64,000 nucleotides of DNA from the NCBI RefSeq assembly GCF_020283565.1, contig NC_060065.1, positions 26,648,409-26,712,408 of the forward strand, in the 5' to 3' direction. The number at the start of each line of letters is the position of its first letter. Within the stretch, counting starts at the first letter, position 1. The notes beneath the pieces are model-generated. The model did not search any database, was not told the DNA's origin, and saw nothing but the letters and a program-made list of their open reading frames with translations. This document shows positions 47,301-57,400 of the stretch, in pieces. The DNA comes from Trifolium pratense. Taxonomy: Eukaryota; Streptophyta; Magnoliopsida; Fabales; Fabaceae. The translations under genes and the position numbers were made by a program.

Positions 47301-47570
47301 GTCACACGCCGCTGGATTAGATTAAAGACCGGTTCCTGTTCGCCACTCTTAGGCTTAAAAATATCATCAAAGTATTGTTTCACTACCTCACAAAGCTCCT
47401 CTTGAGTATGAACCTCGGTGCCGCCTTCATCGACAAGTTTACTAACCTTCTTTTTCTTATGACGAGCAGTTGCAGACTTATGGAAAAAACTAGTATTCAT
47501 ATCACCTTCTTTAAGCCAATGGATCTTTGCGCGTTGTTTCCAATAGTCCTCTTCTTGAACCATACATTAT
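44324..47570 (-). pseudogene. L1-type LINE ORF2: RT, zinc-binding domain, start of RNase H
   Basis: On the minus strand, from about 47563: EEDYWKQRAKIHWLKEGD...NTSFFH, then RT with DKSPGPDGFNPAFYQ, LRPISLCNVLYKMISKVLANRL, LALKIDISKAYDKVDW, GLRQGDPLSPYLFIL and the catalytic LLFADDCFLF. The zf-RVT region (CHVCNVEVEDDIHVFFGC) and the start of RNase H follow, continuing at 30088-29702. Defects: 5' truncated (no endonuclease domain), a hAT MITE at 46369-46894, a +1 shift near 45650 (GKEV/MIKFVLQV), another near 44815, and the Tat-1 insertion. No LINE target duplication could be identified. Confidence 0.9.
46369..46894. mobile_element. hAT-type MITE in the LINE (526 bp)
   Basis: Ends CAAGGTTGTCAG and, reversed, CAAGGTTATCAAAACCGGAC, with a perfect 8-bp duplication AATAAGAG (46361-46368, 46895-46902). 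Removing it and one duplication restores the LINE frame (…DNTLI/AIEVLHALK). It is highly similar to 30549-31068, with the same paired ACGACGTCGT palindromes. Confidence 0.92.
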
Positions 47571-47718
47571 TTTAATAATAAAAAAAACTACTTCTTTGTA
47601 TCTAGCACGGTATATAAGTTTGATCCTTATTTATTTTAACCATACAAGTTTAGAGATCCGAATTTTATCGAGGTTATAAATTAAATGAGATTATTTACAC
47701 ATATGCATATACTCCATC
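47571..47718. other. Spacer between LINE and Tat-2
   Basis: AT-rich sequence with no recognised feature. CCATC (47714-47718) abuts the Tat-2 LTR and would be its left target duplication, but the other end is outside the window. Confidence 0.4.
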
Positions 47719-48185
47719 TGTCCCAAGGGTGCGTTTGATCTGCAAAAGGATAGTGATCGTGTAGACCAGAAGAGTGCGAGTCCGCCGGCGTTTACGGTGG
47801 TTGAGAGTGTTGAGACCTCTGTTGAAGCGGAGGGGGGTTGTGTACCTGCAGGCACTCCGACGCTCAAGTCAGTTTGTGTGTAAAGGTTTTCTTGGCTAAA
47901 ATAATGCGTACCTTGCGAATGAAGTGGAGACACATATATATAGCCCCCAGCGCAGGGCCAAGGCCCTTGATGGCATTAATGGCCATCAAGTGGCTGCCGG
48001 AAAACGGCTTGGAAGCCTTGATGTGCAATAAATGCCCATCATTCCGGTTTACGGCCGTTACGATACGTAAGAGTATCTGACCGTTGGAGGGTCGAGCGCG
48101 TCTAGCGGGCTCTTCGTACATGCTTGCTCGGATCGTATGTGTTCGACATCCTCTTAGGCTCGAGCGTGAGGCTCGGCCCAGAACA
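47719..48185 (-). repeat. Tat-2 3' LTR (467 bp)
   Basis: Inverted ends TGTCCCAAGG...CCCAGAACA (minus strand TGTTCTGGG...CTTGGGACA). A minus-strand TATA-like CTATATATATGTG (complement of 47931-47943) fits an LTR promoter reading in the element's sense direction. The other LTR is not in the window, so the limits rest on the ends, the TATA and the adjacent purine tract. Confidence 0.7.
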
Positions 48186-48200
48186 GGAGCCCCCCAAGTT
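48186..48200 (-). other. Tat-2 polypurine tract region
   Basis: The minus strand reads AACTTGGGGGGCTCC immediately before the LTR start TGTTCTGGG, as expected for the plus-strand primer. Confidence 0.65.
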
Positions 48201-48457
48201 GTTATGCTCGTTGATGAGGATAATAACTTGAAGCTTGACCGATTCACCTTGTGTTTAGATCTTTCGACTTGTCGAACACAGTTATTTTCGAGTTGGTTCA
48301 CGGTGCTTTTGGATTTTCGCGGTTCCCTTTGGTCAAAGTCAAGCTTTGGAAAAGGGAAAGCGTTTTTTCCAAGCGGTCAACCCTGGGTATCAGTAGCCGC
48401 CTCTTGCATTCATGGACGCCAGGCACGGTATTGGGCCTTTTGGGCGGCAAGTTTCTT

Positions 48458-48465
48458 TATAAATA
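48458..48465 (+). promoter_or_regulatory. TATA box of the Tat-2 antisense acidic gene
   Basis: TTTATAAATACTTG 58 bases before the ATG at 48516, a strong plant TATA box at the same distance as in Tat-1. Confidence 0.6.
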
Positions 48466-48515
48466 CTTGCTGCCTTTTCTTTTGCTTTCCATATTTTGTG
48501 CTTTGAGTGTCAGCG

Positions 48516-48845
48516 ATGGATAGGAAGGATTCCAAGAAGGTTGTTGTTGAGAGCTCCAAGTCCCAAAGGGGAAAGAAGAGAGCCGAAGTGTCCACGGCTG
48601 TGGTGGCTCGTTCTCAGAAGGCAAAGGAGGCCAAGGTGATCATCCTCTCTTCAGAAACTTCCGACACGTCAAGCTCCGATGAATCGGAGGATTTTATTGA
48701 GGAGTTCCTGAGGGCTCACAAGTTTCCTCACCTCTATCCTGCTTCCCCCTCTTTCGGTGAAGGGAAGTCTCAGGAGGAGGTAGAATCCAAGATGAGGCCG
48801 ACGGAGGTGTTGAAGATTGATTCGGACTCCGAGCATGAGGATTAG
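48516..48845 (+). CDS. Tat-2 antisense acidic Ser-rich protein (109 aa)
   Basis: An intact frame from ATG 48516 (MDRKDSKKVVVESSKSQRGK) on the strand opposite to pol. The first ~45 residues are basic. Then comes VIILSSETSDTSSSDESED, a hydrophobic core followed by serines and acids, and EEFLRAHKFPHLYP; the C-terminus is acidic. It aligns with the Tat-1 protein in size, position of the basic part, the (I/V)LSS(D/E)(S/T)S core, a following (D/E)(F/Y)xEFL and SFxxxxSQ. It has its own TATA box and an AATAAA 49 bases after the stop (48894). Function unknown. Confidence 0.65.
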   Translation: MDRKDSKKVVVESSKSQRGKKRAEVSTAVVARSQKAKEAKVIILSSETSDTSSSDESEDFIEEFLRAHKFPHLYPASPSFGEGKSQEEVESKMRPTEVLKIDSDSEHED

Positions 48846-49469
48846 ATGCTCGGGTCCTTTGTAATTTTTCTTTCCTTGTATTGGCTTCCCCTTAATAAAG
48901 AACGTTTTTACTTTAAATGTTCCGAGCACATTTTATTTGCATTCGTGCTTTATTTATGCTCTTTTAATTTAATAATGTCGCGGATTTTCCAGACGATTCC
49001 GAGCGGACTTTTTGATCGAAAGTCATACCTTTTTCGAGCATGTTTTCGATTTTGCGAGCTTGTTGAGGAACGCGATGTTCTTATTTGGTAGTTGCGGCCT
49101 TCCCCGTATTTTTAGCGAAAATAAGGGGATTGAATCCCGAGGATCTCGCATTTCCTTTTTGGCTGCGATTTTCTCGGGACGTAGTGTCTTGGGTTCCGCG
49201 AGATTTGCGCGAGCAGAGGGATGTGACCTGAAAGGACGAGTCGCTTCGCTTCCTCCCGCCACGTGTAAAGGCTATCTGAATAGCACTTGAGTGGCTATTT
49301 AATTGAGATTTGAATCTCGAGGTCGTCGACAGCCGTCGGATTTTCGCGCCTTTTCGTTTCTCTGGAGATTAAATCTGGGCCGCTTATCTGCCATAGATCC
49401 GGTCCGTTGGATTAATCTGACGGTTCAGATGGGGAATGGCGCAAATTTTTTCGTGCAGGCGCGTTGGCC
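48846..49469 (+). other. 3'UTR of the acidic gene and spacer before the next promoter
   Basis: Contains AATAAA at 48894-48899, then about 550 bases of GC-richer sequence without a supported gene. Confidence 0.5.
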
Positions 49470-49478
49470 TATATATAG
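49470..49478 (+). promoter_or_regulatory. TATA box of the Tat-2 antisense Transposase_28-like gene
   Basis: CCTATATATAGAAG lies upstream of a leader that includes a spliceable intron: donor CAACAA|GTAAGT at 49617 and acceptor TGCTTTTTCAG ending at 50041, 12 bases before the ATG. Confidence 0.6.
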
Positions 49479-50053
49479 AAGGGAGGTTTTTTGTTTGAAA
49501 CTTTACAGTTTCTCATTTCCCCTATTAACTTTCTTGCTTCCATTCTCTCTGGTGATTTTCGTTCCGTTTGCTACTACACTACAAGCGCCTTCTCTTCATT
49601 CCTTTTTAACCAACAAGTAAGTGCCTCATCCTTTTCGATTTTGCTTTGACTGTTTGGTTAAGTAGGACGTGGTTAGTTCACGCAGTAGGTAGTTTTGTAG
49701 TGTGTTTCTCATATAACTTGGGTAGTCTTTTTTTGAGAGTTGTAGGTGGTGATTAACACCCTTTTCCCCCCCAAATAAGGATTTTTCGGGGTTTTAAGGC
49801 GAAAAATCGCTGCTTTTTACCCACTGATGGTTGGGTTTTTGCTTTAGAACAATGTCGAGCACCACATGCGTTTTGTGCTCGGTTGTTTTTATGAACTTAG
49901 CGTCCGGAGGGATGATTTTGTCCCTTTCAGTTTTCGCGTAGTCCTTTAAGTGTTGTTGAGATCCTCGCCCTTTCACTTGATTTGACGGTGGAAGGGTGGA
50001 TTTGAATGTTGAATTCATTTTTCCTTCCTCTGCTTTTTCAGGTTTTTCTTTAG

Positions 50054-52075
50054 ATGGCTGAAGGGTCTCAAAGTCAAGTCTCGTTTATAGGTCAACAGCC
50101 GTCCTCGTCGATTCGTGTTCGAGCCGACCTTTCATGGGTGGCGGATGAACCTCGAGAAACAGAGTCAGTTTATAAGAACTGCGAGAGTGATATCCCGGAG
50201 TCAATGTGCACGGATATACAGACTCATCCTACCGAAGATTTCGAGGTGCGGATTCCTACTGCTCGTCACAGGATCTGCAGTAATTGGGCCTGGGGGACGA
50301 TTCCCATGTACGAGATCGCTTTTAAGCATCTGGGAATTAGGTTGCCCTTTACGGATCTTGAGGTGTCCATCTTCCGCCATCTTAGCTTAGCCCCTTCTCA
50401 ACTTCATCCGAACTCTTTGGCCTTTATCAAGGCTTTTGAAAAGACTGCCGAACACTTGGGTCTGGGTCCCACCTTGCCTTTATTCTTCTATCATTTTGGC
50501 CTTCAGCGAAGCTGTCCTCGAGGGGAACAGGCGAAAGGGAAACTCGCGAAAGGAGCCCCGCTACCGGACACCAAACATGGATGGGTTTCTTTGAGGCAAC
50601 GGAAACGCCTCTTTGATATGTACGACGAATCGGTGCGGGGGTTTAAGTCCGTTTTCTACGGGGTCAGGCCCATAACGACGAAAGGCTGGAATAACTTCGT
50701 CCGTAGGGGGCACCGTATAGACGAGCTGGGGCAGGAAGTGCTCGATGAACAGGGGCTCCCCATAGATGAGGATTTCGCCAGATTCCCATTCTATTGGCGT
50801 AGAGATCATTACTCCATGTCGACCAAAGAGTTTGTTTTTAAGCTGGGGGAGTTGTCCGCTGAGGAGAGAGCTGATTATAAAAAGCTGTTAGAGTTCGTGG
50901 AGGGCTTGCCTCCTTACCTTCTGAGCGACCCTGAGGGCGAGCCTTTATTCGGAGAAGATGGTCAGAGGTTGACCAAGACCAAGTTTATTGCAACCGAGGA
51001 GTTGATCGCTTGTGACACTCCGGAGAAATTATCTGTTTTTTGGAGTATGCTCGTGGCTTTCTTTTATCTATTTTTACTACTGTTTTGCTTCCTTTATTTG
51101 CTCGTCTTTGTTTTGCTAACTGTCAATCTGATTTGTGTAGGTACAATGACCAGTGGTGTCGCCGCTCTCCGCAAAGCTCGCGCTGCCAAGAACAAGAGGG
51201 AAGCGAGCAGTGCTGCTACAACCTCTTCTGCCCCCCAGTCCCCGACAGCCTCTATTGTGGATCGTTCGAAAAGAATACGGCTGGAGGAGGAAACCTCTTC
51301 TCGACAGGAGCGTGAGGTAGTGGATCTCTCTGGCCAGGATGATCCTCCGAACTCCGGTCCCCATAGGTTGTCCGCTGGCGTTCCTGCAGACGATTTCGTC
51401 CTTCCTCCCATCTATGCCCATGGCGAGCTGCTGACCGGAGAAACCAAAGTGAAGATTAATCCAGCAGATGAGGCCATCCTCGCAGACATGGGTCCCGAGG
51501 CTCTCCGCTCTGAAATTACCGCCTAGTCCATGGCCTTGCTCAAATTGGTCGAGGTGGCGACTTTTCTGAATGGTCGGGAGTGCAAATACTTGGAGGAGAG
51601 GGATGAGGCTCGCAAGGAGTTGCCTCTGTTGAAGCGAAGGCTGGCAGAATCTGAGGCCTCCTGCGAGGGTTATAGAGAGGAGCGTAAGACTATCTCGGCC
51701 AACCTTAAGGAGGCGGAGGACAGGCTCAGGACGGTGTCGGAGGAGAGGGACAATGTCGTGCAGAGGGTTGATGAGCAGAAGACTTTGATTGGCGAGCTGG
51801 AAGGGAAGTTGGCAAGGCTTCAAGTTTCTGGTGTTGTCGAGGAAGAGGAGAAGGAGCTCGACCCTCAAGGGGTGTATGCCTCCTCTTCTCGTGCTGCTTT
51901 GATCGCGAAGATCCAGGAGCTTGAGTCCAACATGGTTGCTGCTGCTACTTTTAGTTTCAACAACGCAGTGGCCCAGCTCAGGATTCTCAACCCCGGTTTG
52001 ATCGAGGAGGGTTTAGATGAGGAGAAGGATGTGCGTGATGGAGCTATCGTGACCCCCTCTGATGATGAAGTGTGA
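50054..52075 (+). CDS. Tat-2 antisense Transposase_28-like/coiled-coil gene, one in-frame stop
   Basis: On the strand opposite to pol. Coding exon 1 is 50054-51044, intron 51045-51140 (GTATGC...TTTGTGTAG, 96 bases), exon 2 is 51141-52075; about 641 codons. Residues about 60-290 resemble the 'putative gypsy type transposon' domain (Transposase_28, PF04195): PMYEIAFKHLGIRLPFTDLE, LSLAPSQLHPNSLAFIKAFE, FFYHFGLQ, then KGWNNF and FPFYWRRDH. A basic Ser/Ala-rich linker follows with KRIRLEEE and REVVDLSGQDD (SUMO-motif-like), then a long C-terminal coiled coil (ERDEARKELPLLKRRLAESE...). A TAG at 51524-51526 interrupts the frame just before the coiled coil; the phase is unchanged on both sides. The unspliced intron would also be open. 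Function unknown. Confidence 0.72.
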
Positions 52076-52739
52076 TTTATGTTTTTCTTTCTTTTGTTTT
52101 GTTCGGGCGTTTTGTTGCCCTTTTGATGTAACCGACAATCATGGCCCTTTGTGGTCTTATATTTCAGTGGTTTTTTATTTATTCGCTCGCCTTTTCACCT
52201 TTATCTTCGTATCTAGATTTAGGTTTCATGTGGCAAAATTTTAATTTCCTCTGAATGTCGAATCGAACGTTTTTGCATGCCTGACGTTTTTAGGTTCGTG
52301 CTTCGACCTGTATGCTTGATGCTTTTTTGTTTGTGCTCGACTAAGTGTGAGGTTTTTAACTTAAGTAATTTTCCAAACATTCTATACGCCGAGCTACTCA
52401 TTTCTTCGCGCTAGTGTGTGTTTGGACGATGGTCATCGTTATGATAGCTGGTACCATTGATGCCGAGCTTAGAAGGTGTGGGGAACCATTCTAAGTGTTT
52501 GGAGATGTTTATCCAAAGTAATGACGAGGAGAGGGGCTGTTGTTAAGCTTTCCTCCTCGGGGTGTGAACATCCCATCGCGAGCTGGGGTTCTACCGGTCG
52601 TGTACTGCGACGATGGCGTTCCGTGGTCTAGAACTTTCCTCGCCAACATCATCGAGCCCCTAACGTCTCGACTTTGTTTTATATTTTAAGATTCATGCCC
52701 GTACCTAAGCACTCCTCCGTTGTATAGACATAGCTTCCC
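52076..52739. other. Convergent region between the antisense gene and pol 3' ends
   Basis: 664 bases where the plus-strand accessory gene and minus-strand pol meet tail to tail. No further coding region is supported; it probably holds both 3' untranslated regions. Confidence 0.5.
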
Positions 52740-52929
52740 TCAACTGTAGTATTGCTTGAGTTTTTCGGCATTCCAAGGTCGAGGAACTTCTTTCCCGTAA
52801 AGGTCTTCCAGGTAATAAGCACTGTTTTCGGTTTTGGCTTGGACTCGATAAGGTCCCTCCCAATTTGCCGCGAGTTTACCCTCGCGGGAGTCCTTTTGAT
52901 TGCGTCGTAGCACTAATGTACCAACGTCG
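52740..52929 (-). pseudogene. Tat-2 pol 3' end (integrase C-terminal tail), detached
   Basis: The minus strand continues the pol frame interrupted at 61088: GTLVLRRNQKDSREGKLAAN, WEGPYRV, then a TGA at 52742-52740. WEGPYRV is the usual integrase C-terminal motif. It joins in frame once the Copia-type element and one CGTCG copy are removed. Confidence 0.88.
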
Positions 52930-54469
52930 TGAAGGAAAATTGATACGATAAAAGCAGCGGAATTTTAAAATTTTCCTTTTGTGATCCTTACGAATGGTCA
53001 TGAATTGTGTTTAGAGTTTTACCTTTTGGTTCGAAAACTCCCTTTAAATCATGAACGGCTATCGAACACTTCGAATCACGAACAAGGTCACGAACAAGAA
53101 CCTCGAACCGTCACGAACAAGGTCACCACCAATTCACCAACGAATTTGATCACAAGCGTTAAAGGTATAACGCCTCTAGCCAGTCCACACGAACAACAAC
53201 CTTCAATGGAGTGCTAGCTCCAATGGTTTGAAGGGTTAGGAGAAAGGAGGCACAAAATAAGGATTAGGGTTTTTCACAAAAACTCTAGAAAGGTGATTAG
53301 GGTTTCTCAAGAGAGGAGAGAACAAAGGCTCATGAGAATGAGTAACAAAAGTGTGTCACTTTTTCTCCTTACCACAAGGGTTCTATTTATAGAACCACTT
53401 GCCATGGCAAAATTACACTAAAGCCCTTTTAACTAAATGGGCTATAGTGGGCGCCGTTCTCATGTAAATATGTCTAGTACATATTTGCACCCCCTTCTTG
53501 CTACATCATACCATATGATGTAATGCTCATTTTAATTACCATAATACCCTTATCATATTTCCTTATTTCTCCAAGGTGCACCGTACCTTACGGTGTTCCA
53601 ATCTCACTAGATTGTTCTTATGTGTGTGACCCTGTAGGTTTCCGTAACATTGACAATTATAATAAATCACTATTTATTACAATAAACAGTGAGCGGTATC
53701 TAGCAACACATCACTGCTACTCAAGTTACGAGAAATTAACATGTGATCTAAACATAACCTCTTGTGATAATATCAGTGTGTATAATTACCCCTTTGCCCT
53801 TTATGTCTATATTGAACACAAAACATACTTGGTGTCATCTTTGTCCAGTTCAATATTGGGCCCATGACATTTATCCTGTTGTGCAGGATTGGCAAATTCC
53901 ATCTAGGTCACTACTGTCCCTCAGCATGCTTTGTGAAGTACCCATCAACTGCCTTTATGGTTATCCTGTTACGGACAACGTTAGATCAGCAACAAAGTGC
54001 TTGACTCCACATCTAGGGTACAAAGTGGTTTCAGGTCTAAGGGCGGTTTACACCATTATCACCATGAGAGTAACTTGTGACACTTTGCATAACTTTGCAT
54101 GTAGTACTCTCATAGCGGGTCAATCCAGTATAAATATTACTCCTAATATTTATACCTACGTCAAGACTTGATAACTCCTTATCCCATGATCCATGAGATG
54201 TGATCATCAGTCTATCTTCATAATAGTCTTTATGCTTTAAGGTTATCCCCTTTACCTTAAAGCTCGACTACGGATACTTTAAGAATAGTGTCCTTATGTT
54301 TAATATTATCTCATGATTAAGTCACACTTAATTATTAAACGGACTTTCTATTCTAGGGACTTCATTATTTTGCAACCTTACAAATATAATAAAGAAATGC
54401 CATATTTATATTCAAACTCCTAAAGCAAATACTATGAAAATAGATTGGCTCTTAGGGCTTACTCCAACA
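52930..54469 (-). repeat. 3' LTR of the Copia-type element (1540 bp)
   Basis: Same length as the copy at 59548-61087; I noticed only two differences (near 52974/59592 and 54045/60663), so insertion is very recent. Open frames inside both LTRs are shadows without coding support. Confidence 0.93.
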
Positions 54470-57400
54470 ATCTCCCACTAGCACTAAAGCCAATCTAGGT
54501 TTCTCTTAATACCTATAGACTTAGTATGCCCATCACGCTTCAACTGCGCAAGAGGCTTTGTTAGTGGATAAGGAACTATTTCCTATGTTGGTATCTTACG
54601 TATCTTCCAACGTTCTATTTCGATCTCTATCGAAATATATAAGTGTCTAAGTATATTCATGAATCGTCGGTGAGATCTATTTTCAAGTGTTCTTGCAAGA
54701 TTAAACTATTACCATCACTAATGTGATTAATGTGATTTATAACACCGGAAACATATCTTTAGCTCAATCATGAGCCAAACGATCCAATCTTAAATACTCA
54801 ACTTATTTAACTGAAACAAACATATTACGAAGCTTATCTTATAGCTTTCAATGCTTGTATTCAGCCATGATATACAATACATTGGTATGGAAACTTCCTT
54901 CATTATAACTTCCTTATAATGATCCTTCCCATACCTATCTATTTCAAGAAATAGGCCTTAGTTCCTTTAAGGTCCTTAGGGATATTCTTGAAGGTAAGTT
55001 AGTGTCAAACACTAATTTCAATTTTGGTACATAGGTTATTCCTAACTCTTTAGGAATTCTTGCCTAAGTGTTTCATCAAGAGTTATTTTCCTAGTCATGT
55101 CTCACATGTATAAGAAAAATGTCTTGATGATTAATCAGATATTATCACTCCCACTAAAACTTTGTATGCACAAGATTTATATTTGTCCTTCATTTGTTTT
55201 CCACAAAACTTTCAAAAGGAACAAATATTCAAATTTATTCGATCTAATCAAAGTTAGATAGGTTTGTCCTTGTTAATTTGTTTTCATAAAACTTCATAAA
55301 AGGAACAAACAATAATTTAATTTTCTGAGAACTCTATCTAATCAAAATTAGATAGCTACAAGTTATATACCTTTCTAGCATCATTTGGATCAACAAAACC
55401 CTTACGTATATGTCCAACGCATATATATGAGGTCATTCCAATTAAGGAATGCAACTTTGTTATCCATCTACCAAAACATGTAGTACAACATTTAGCAGAA
55501 GCAATCAAATATTATAAGGTATTCTTAATACCATCCATATCAGTGTTCAAAAAGAATACTCACTTTCATCGTATGAGTCTTACTCATCTTGAAGACATAA
55601 CCATTATCTACATAAGGTTAGTGTATATGGATTCAGTATGAGATTTCATGGCATTTAGCCACTTCTCATAATCTAGATCGTCTTACGACCTTTTAGAAAG
55701 TCAAAGACTCATCTTCCATGAGAATCATATCACATTGCTGAGTCATGATAAAACCATACCTTGTAGCCATATGTGATATGTTAGACTTATCTTGGATTTG
55801 TGCAACTTTAAAACAATGGTTCTTCAACAACCTTGAGGAACCGGTTTGCATTCCCTTTTAAATAAATATGTTTTGTGGTACTTGAATTTATTCAAGTTCT
55901 ATATCACTCCCACTGTCTCTTTTAGAGACACACTCCCACTAGAGGAATGTTTCAAACCTAGCAACAAAACAACCTTTTGTCCTTAAGAGTGATATAGGAC
56001 CAATATCCCTTTCTTTAGGATATTTCCACTTATTCATTCATTCATTTGGAATTAGATTTATCTAATAAATTTTAATCCAAAATTCTCATAAAGACAAACT
56101 TGGTACTCTTACCTCCATATCGCATATGGTGTCTTTATGATCATTTTAAAAGGGAACTAATTGTGGGTGAAGATTAATTATAAGTAAAGAGATTTATAGA
56201 AAGAGTCAATATATAATTAAACTATCCTTAAATCATGTCAAACATGATGTGATAAAATAGTTATTATAGTCTTTTAATTAAGTATTTACTGATATGACTC
56301 ATTCATATAACTTAAATACTTTTGTCGAGTTCTATTTTCTTCATTGTTGAATTTCTTTGACAAATTCAAAGATTTCTAATTGGTGTCATACACCTACCAA
56401 CATCTAATGATTTTAATCATCAATGTTAATGAAGTAAAATAAACTCAATATACAAAATATGTTTAGTGGTCGACATACATCTCATGTATATTGTTCAAAT
56501 AGGTCATGCGTTATTTTATTGACACATCGAATATTTGTACTAAACAACAATGCTCTTGATATATTTAAGGTCCAAATCATATTTGGCTCTTATCACGATT
56601 GTTATAGATAACCCTATCAAGACCATGGAACCCTAGTCCATTACTTGACTTGGAGTAATAGTATAGAAAACTTTGCTTAAATGATAGGACCATTACTTGT
56701 CTTATCATTTAAGGCTACAATTCATATATTGTCAATACAAGATATACAATTGCTACTTCTATTACTAGATGGAATTCAATAACAATTATTTTGTTCCATT
56801 TCAAACTCGATTTTAAGTCATTGCATAAGCTCTCATTATCAATGAAACAATTTTCATTCTAGATATGGGTTGACTTAAAATTATAGCCAATGTTCTAATT
56901 CTTTAAGCATCTCTATTTTCGAAAAATTGAGATTCAACATCTTGTATCATATACTTTTGATGTAGAAATAGAAATTTTGACTTTCTATAACAATATGTGC
57001 ATTATTGAAGTCTCACTTCATACTTTTGGTTTGACTCTTCCAAGAACTATTTACGTCATTTTTATTTAATGGTCTAACCATAGCCGTTCTACTTTGACAA
57101 CCATTTTGTACTATTCAAATAAGAGGAATATAAATCTTATTTATATTATATCTCAAATCTTTGATAGTGCAAATTAATTCTCATTCAACTCAACAAATTC
57201 CGGTAGATATTCAAAACAATTTTGTCTATATCTATTCCATTATAATTTGTTAGATTGATCCTATGACCAACTTTTGATCCATTGAGAAATTTATCATACT
57301 CTAAAGTTCCTTCAAAAGGATCTTACTTGAGATTAAATGATCACATCATTTATTATATATTCTATATCTAGACGTCAACTTGATGCTTCTAACAAGTATC

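Noticed and set aside
53523..54171. 114- and 135-codon frames repeated at 60141-60789
   Set aside because: They lie inside both LTRs of the Copia-type element, overlap each other in different phases, and have no domain-like features; duplication is due to the LTRs.
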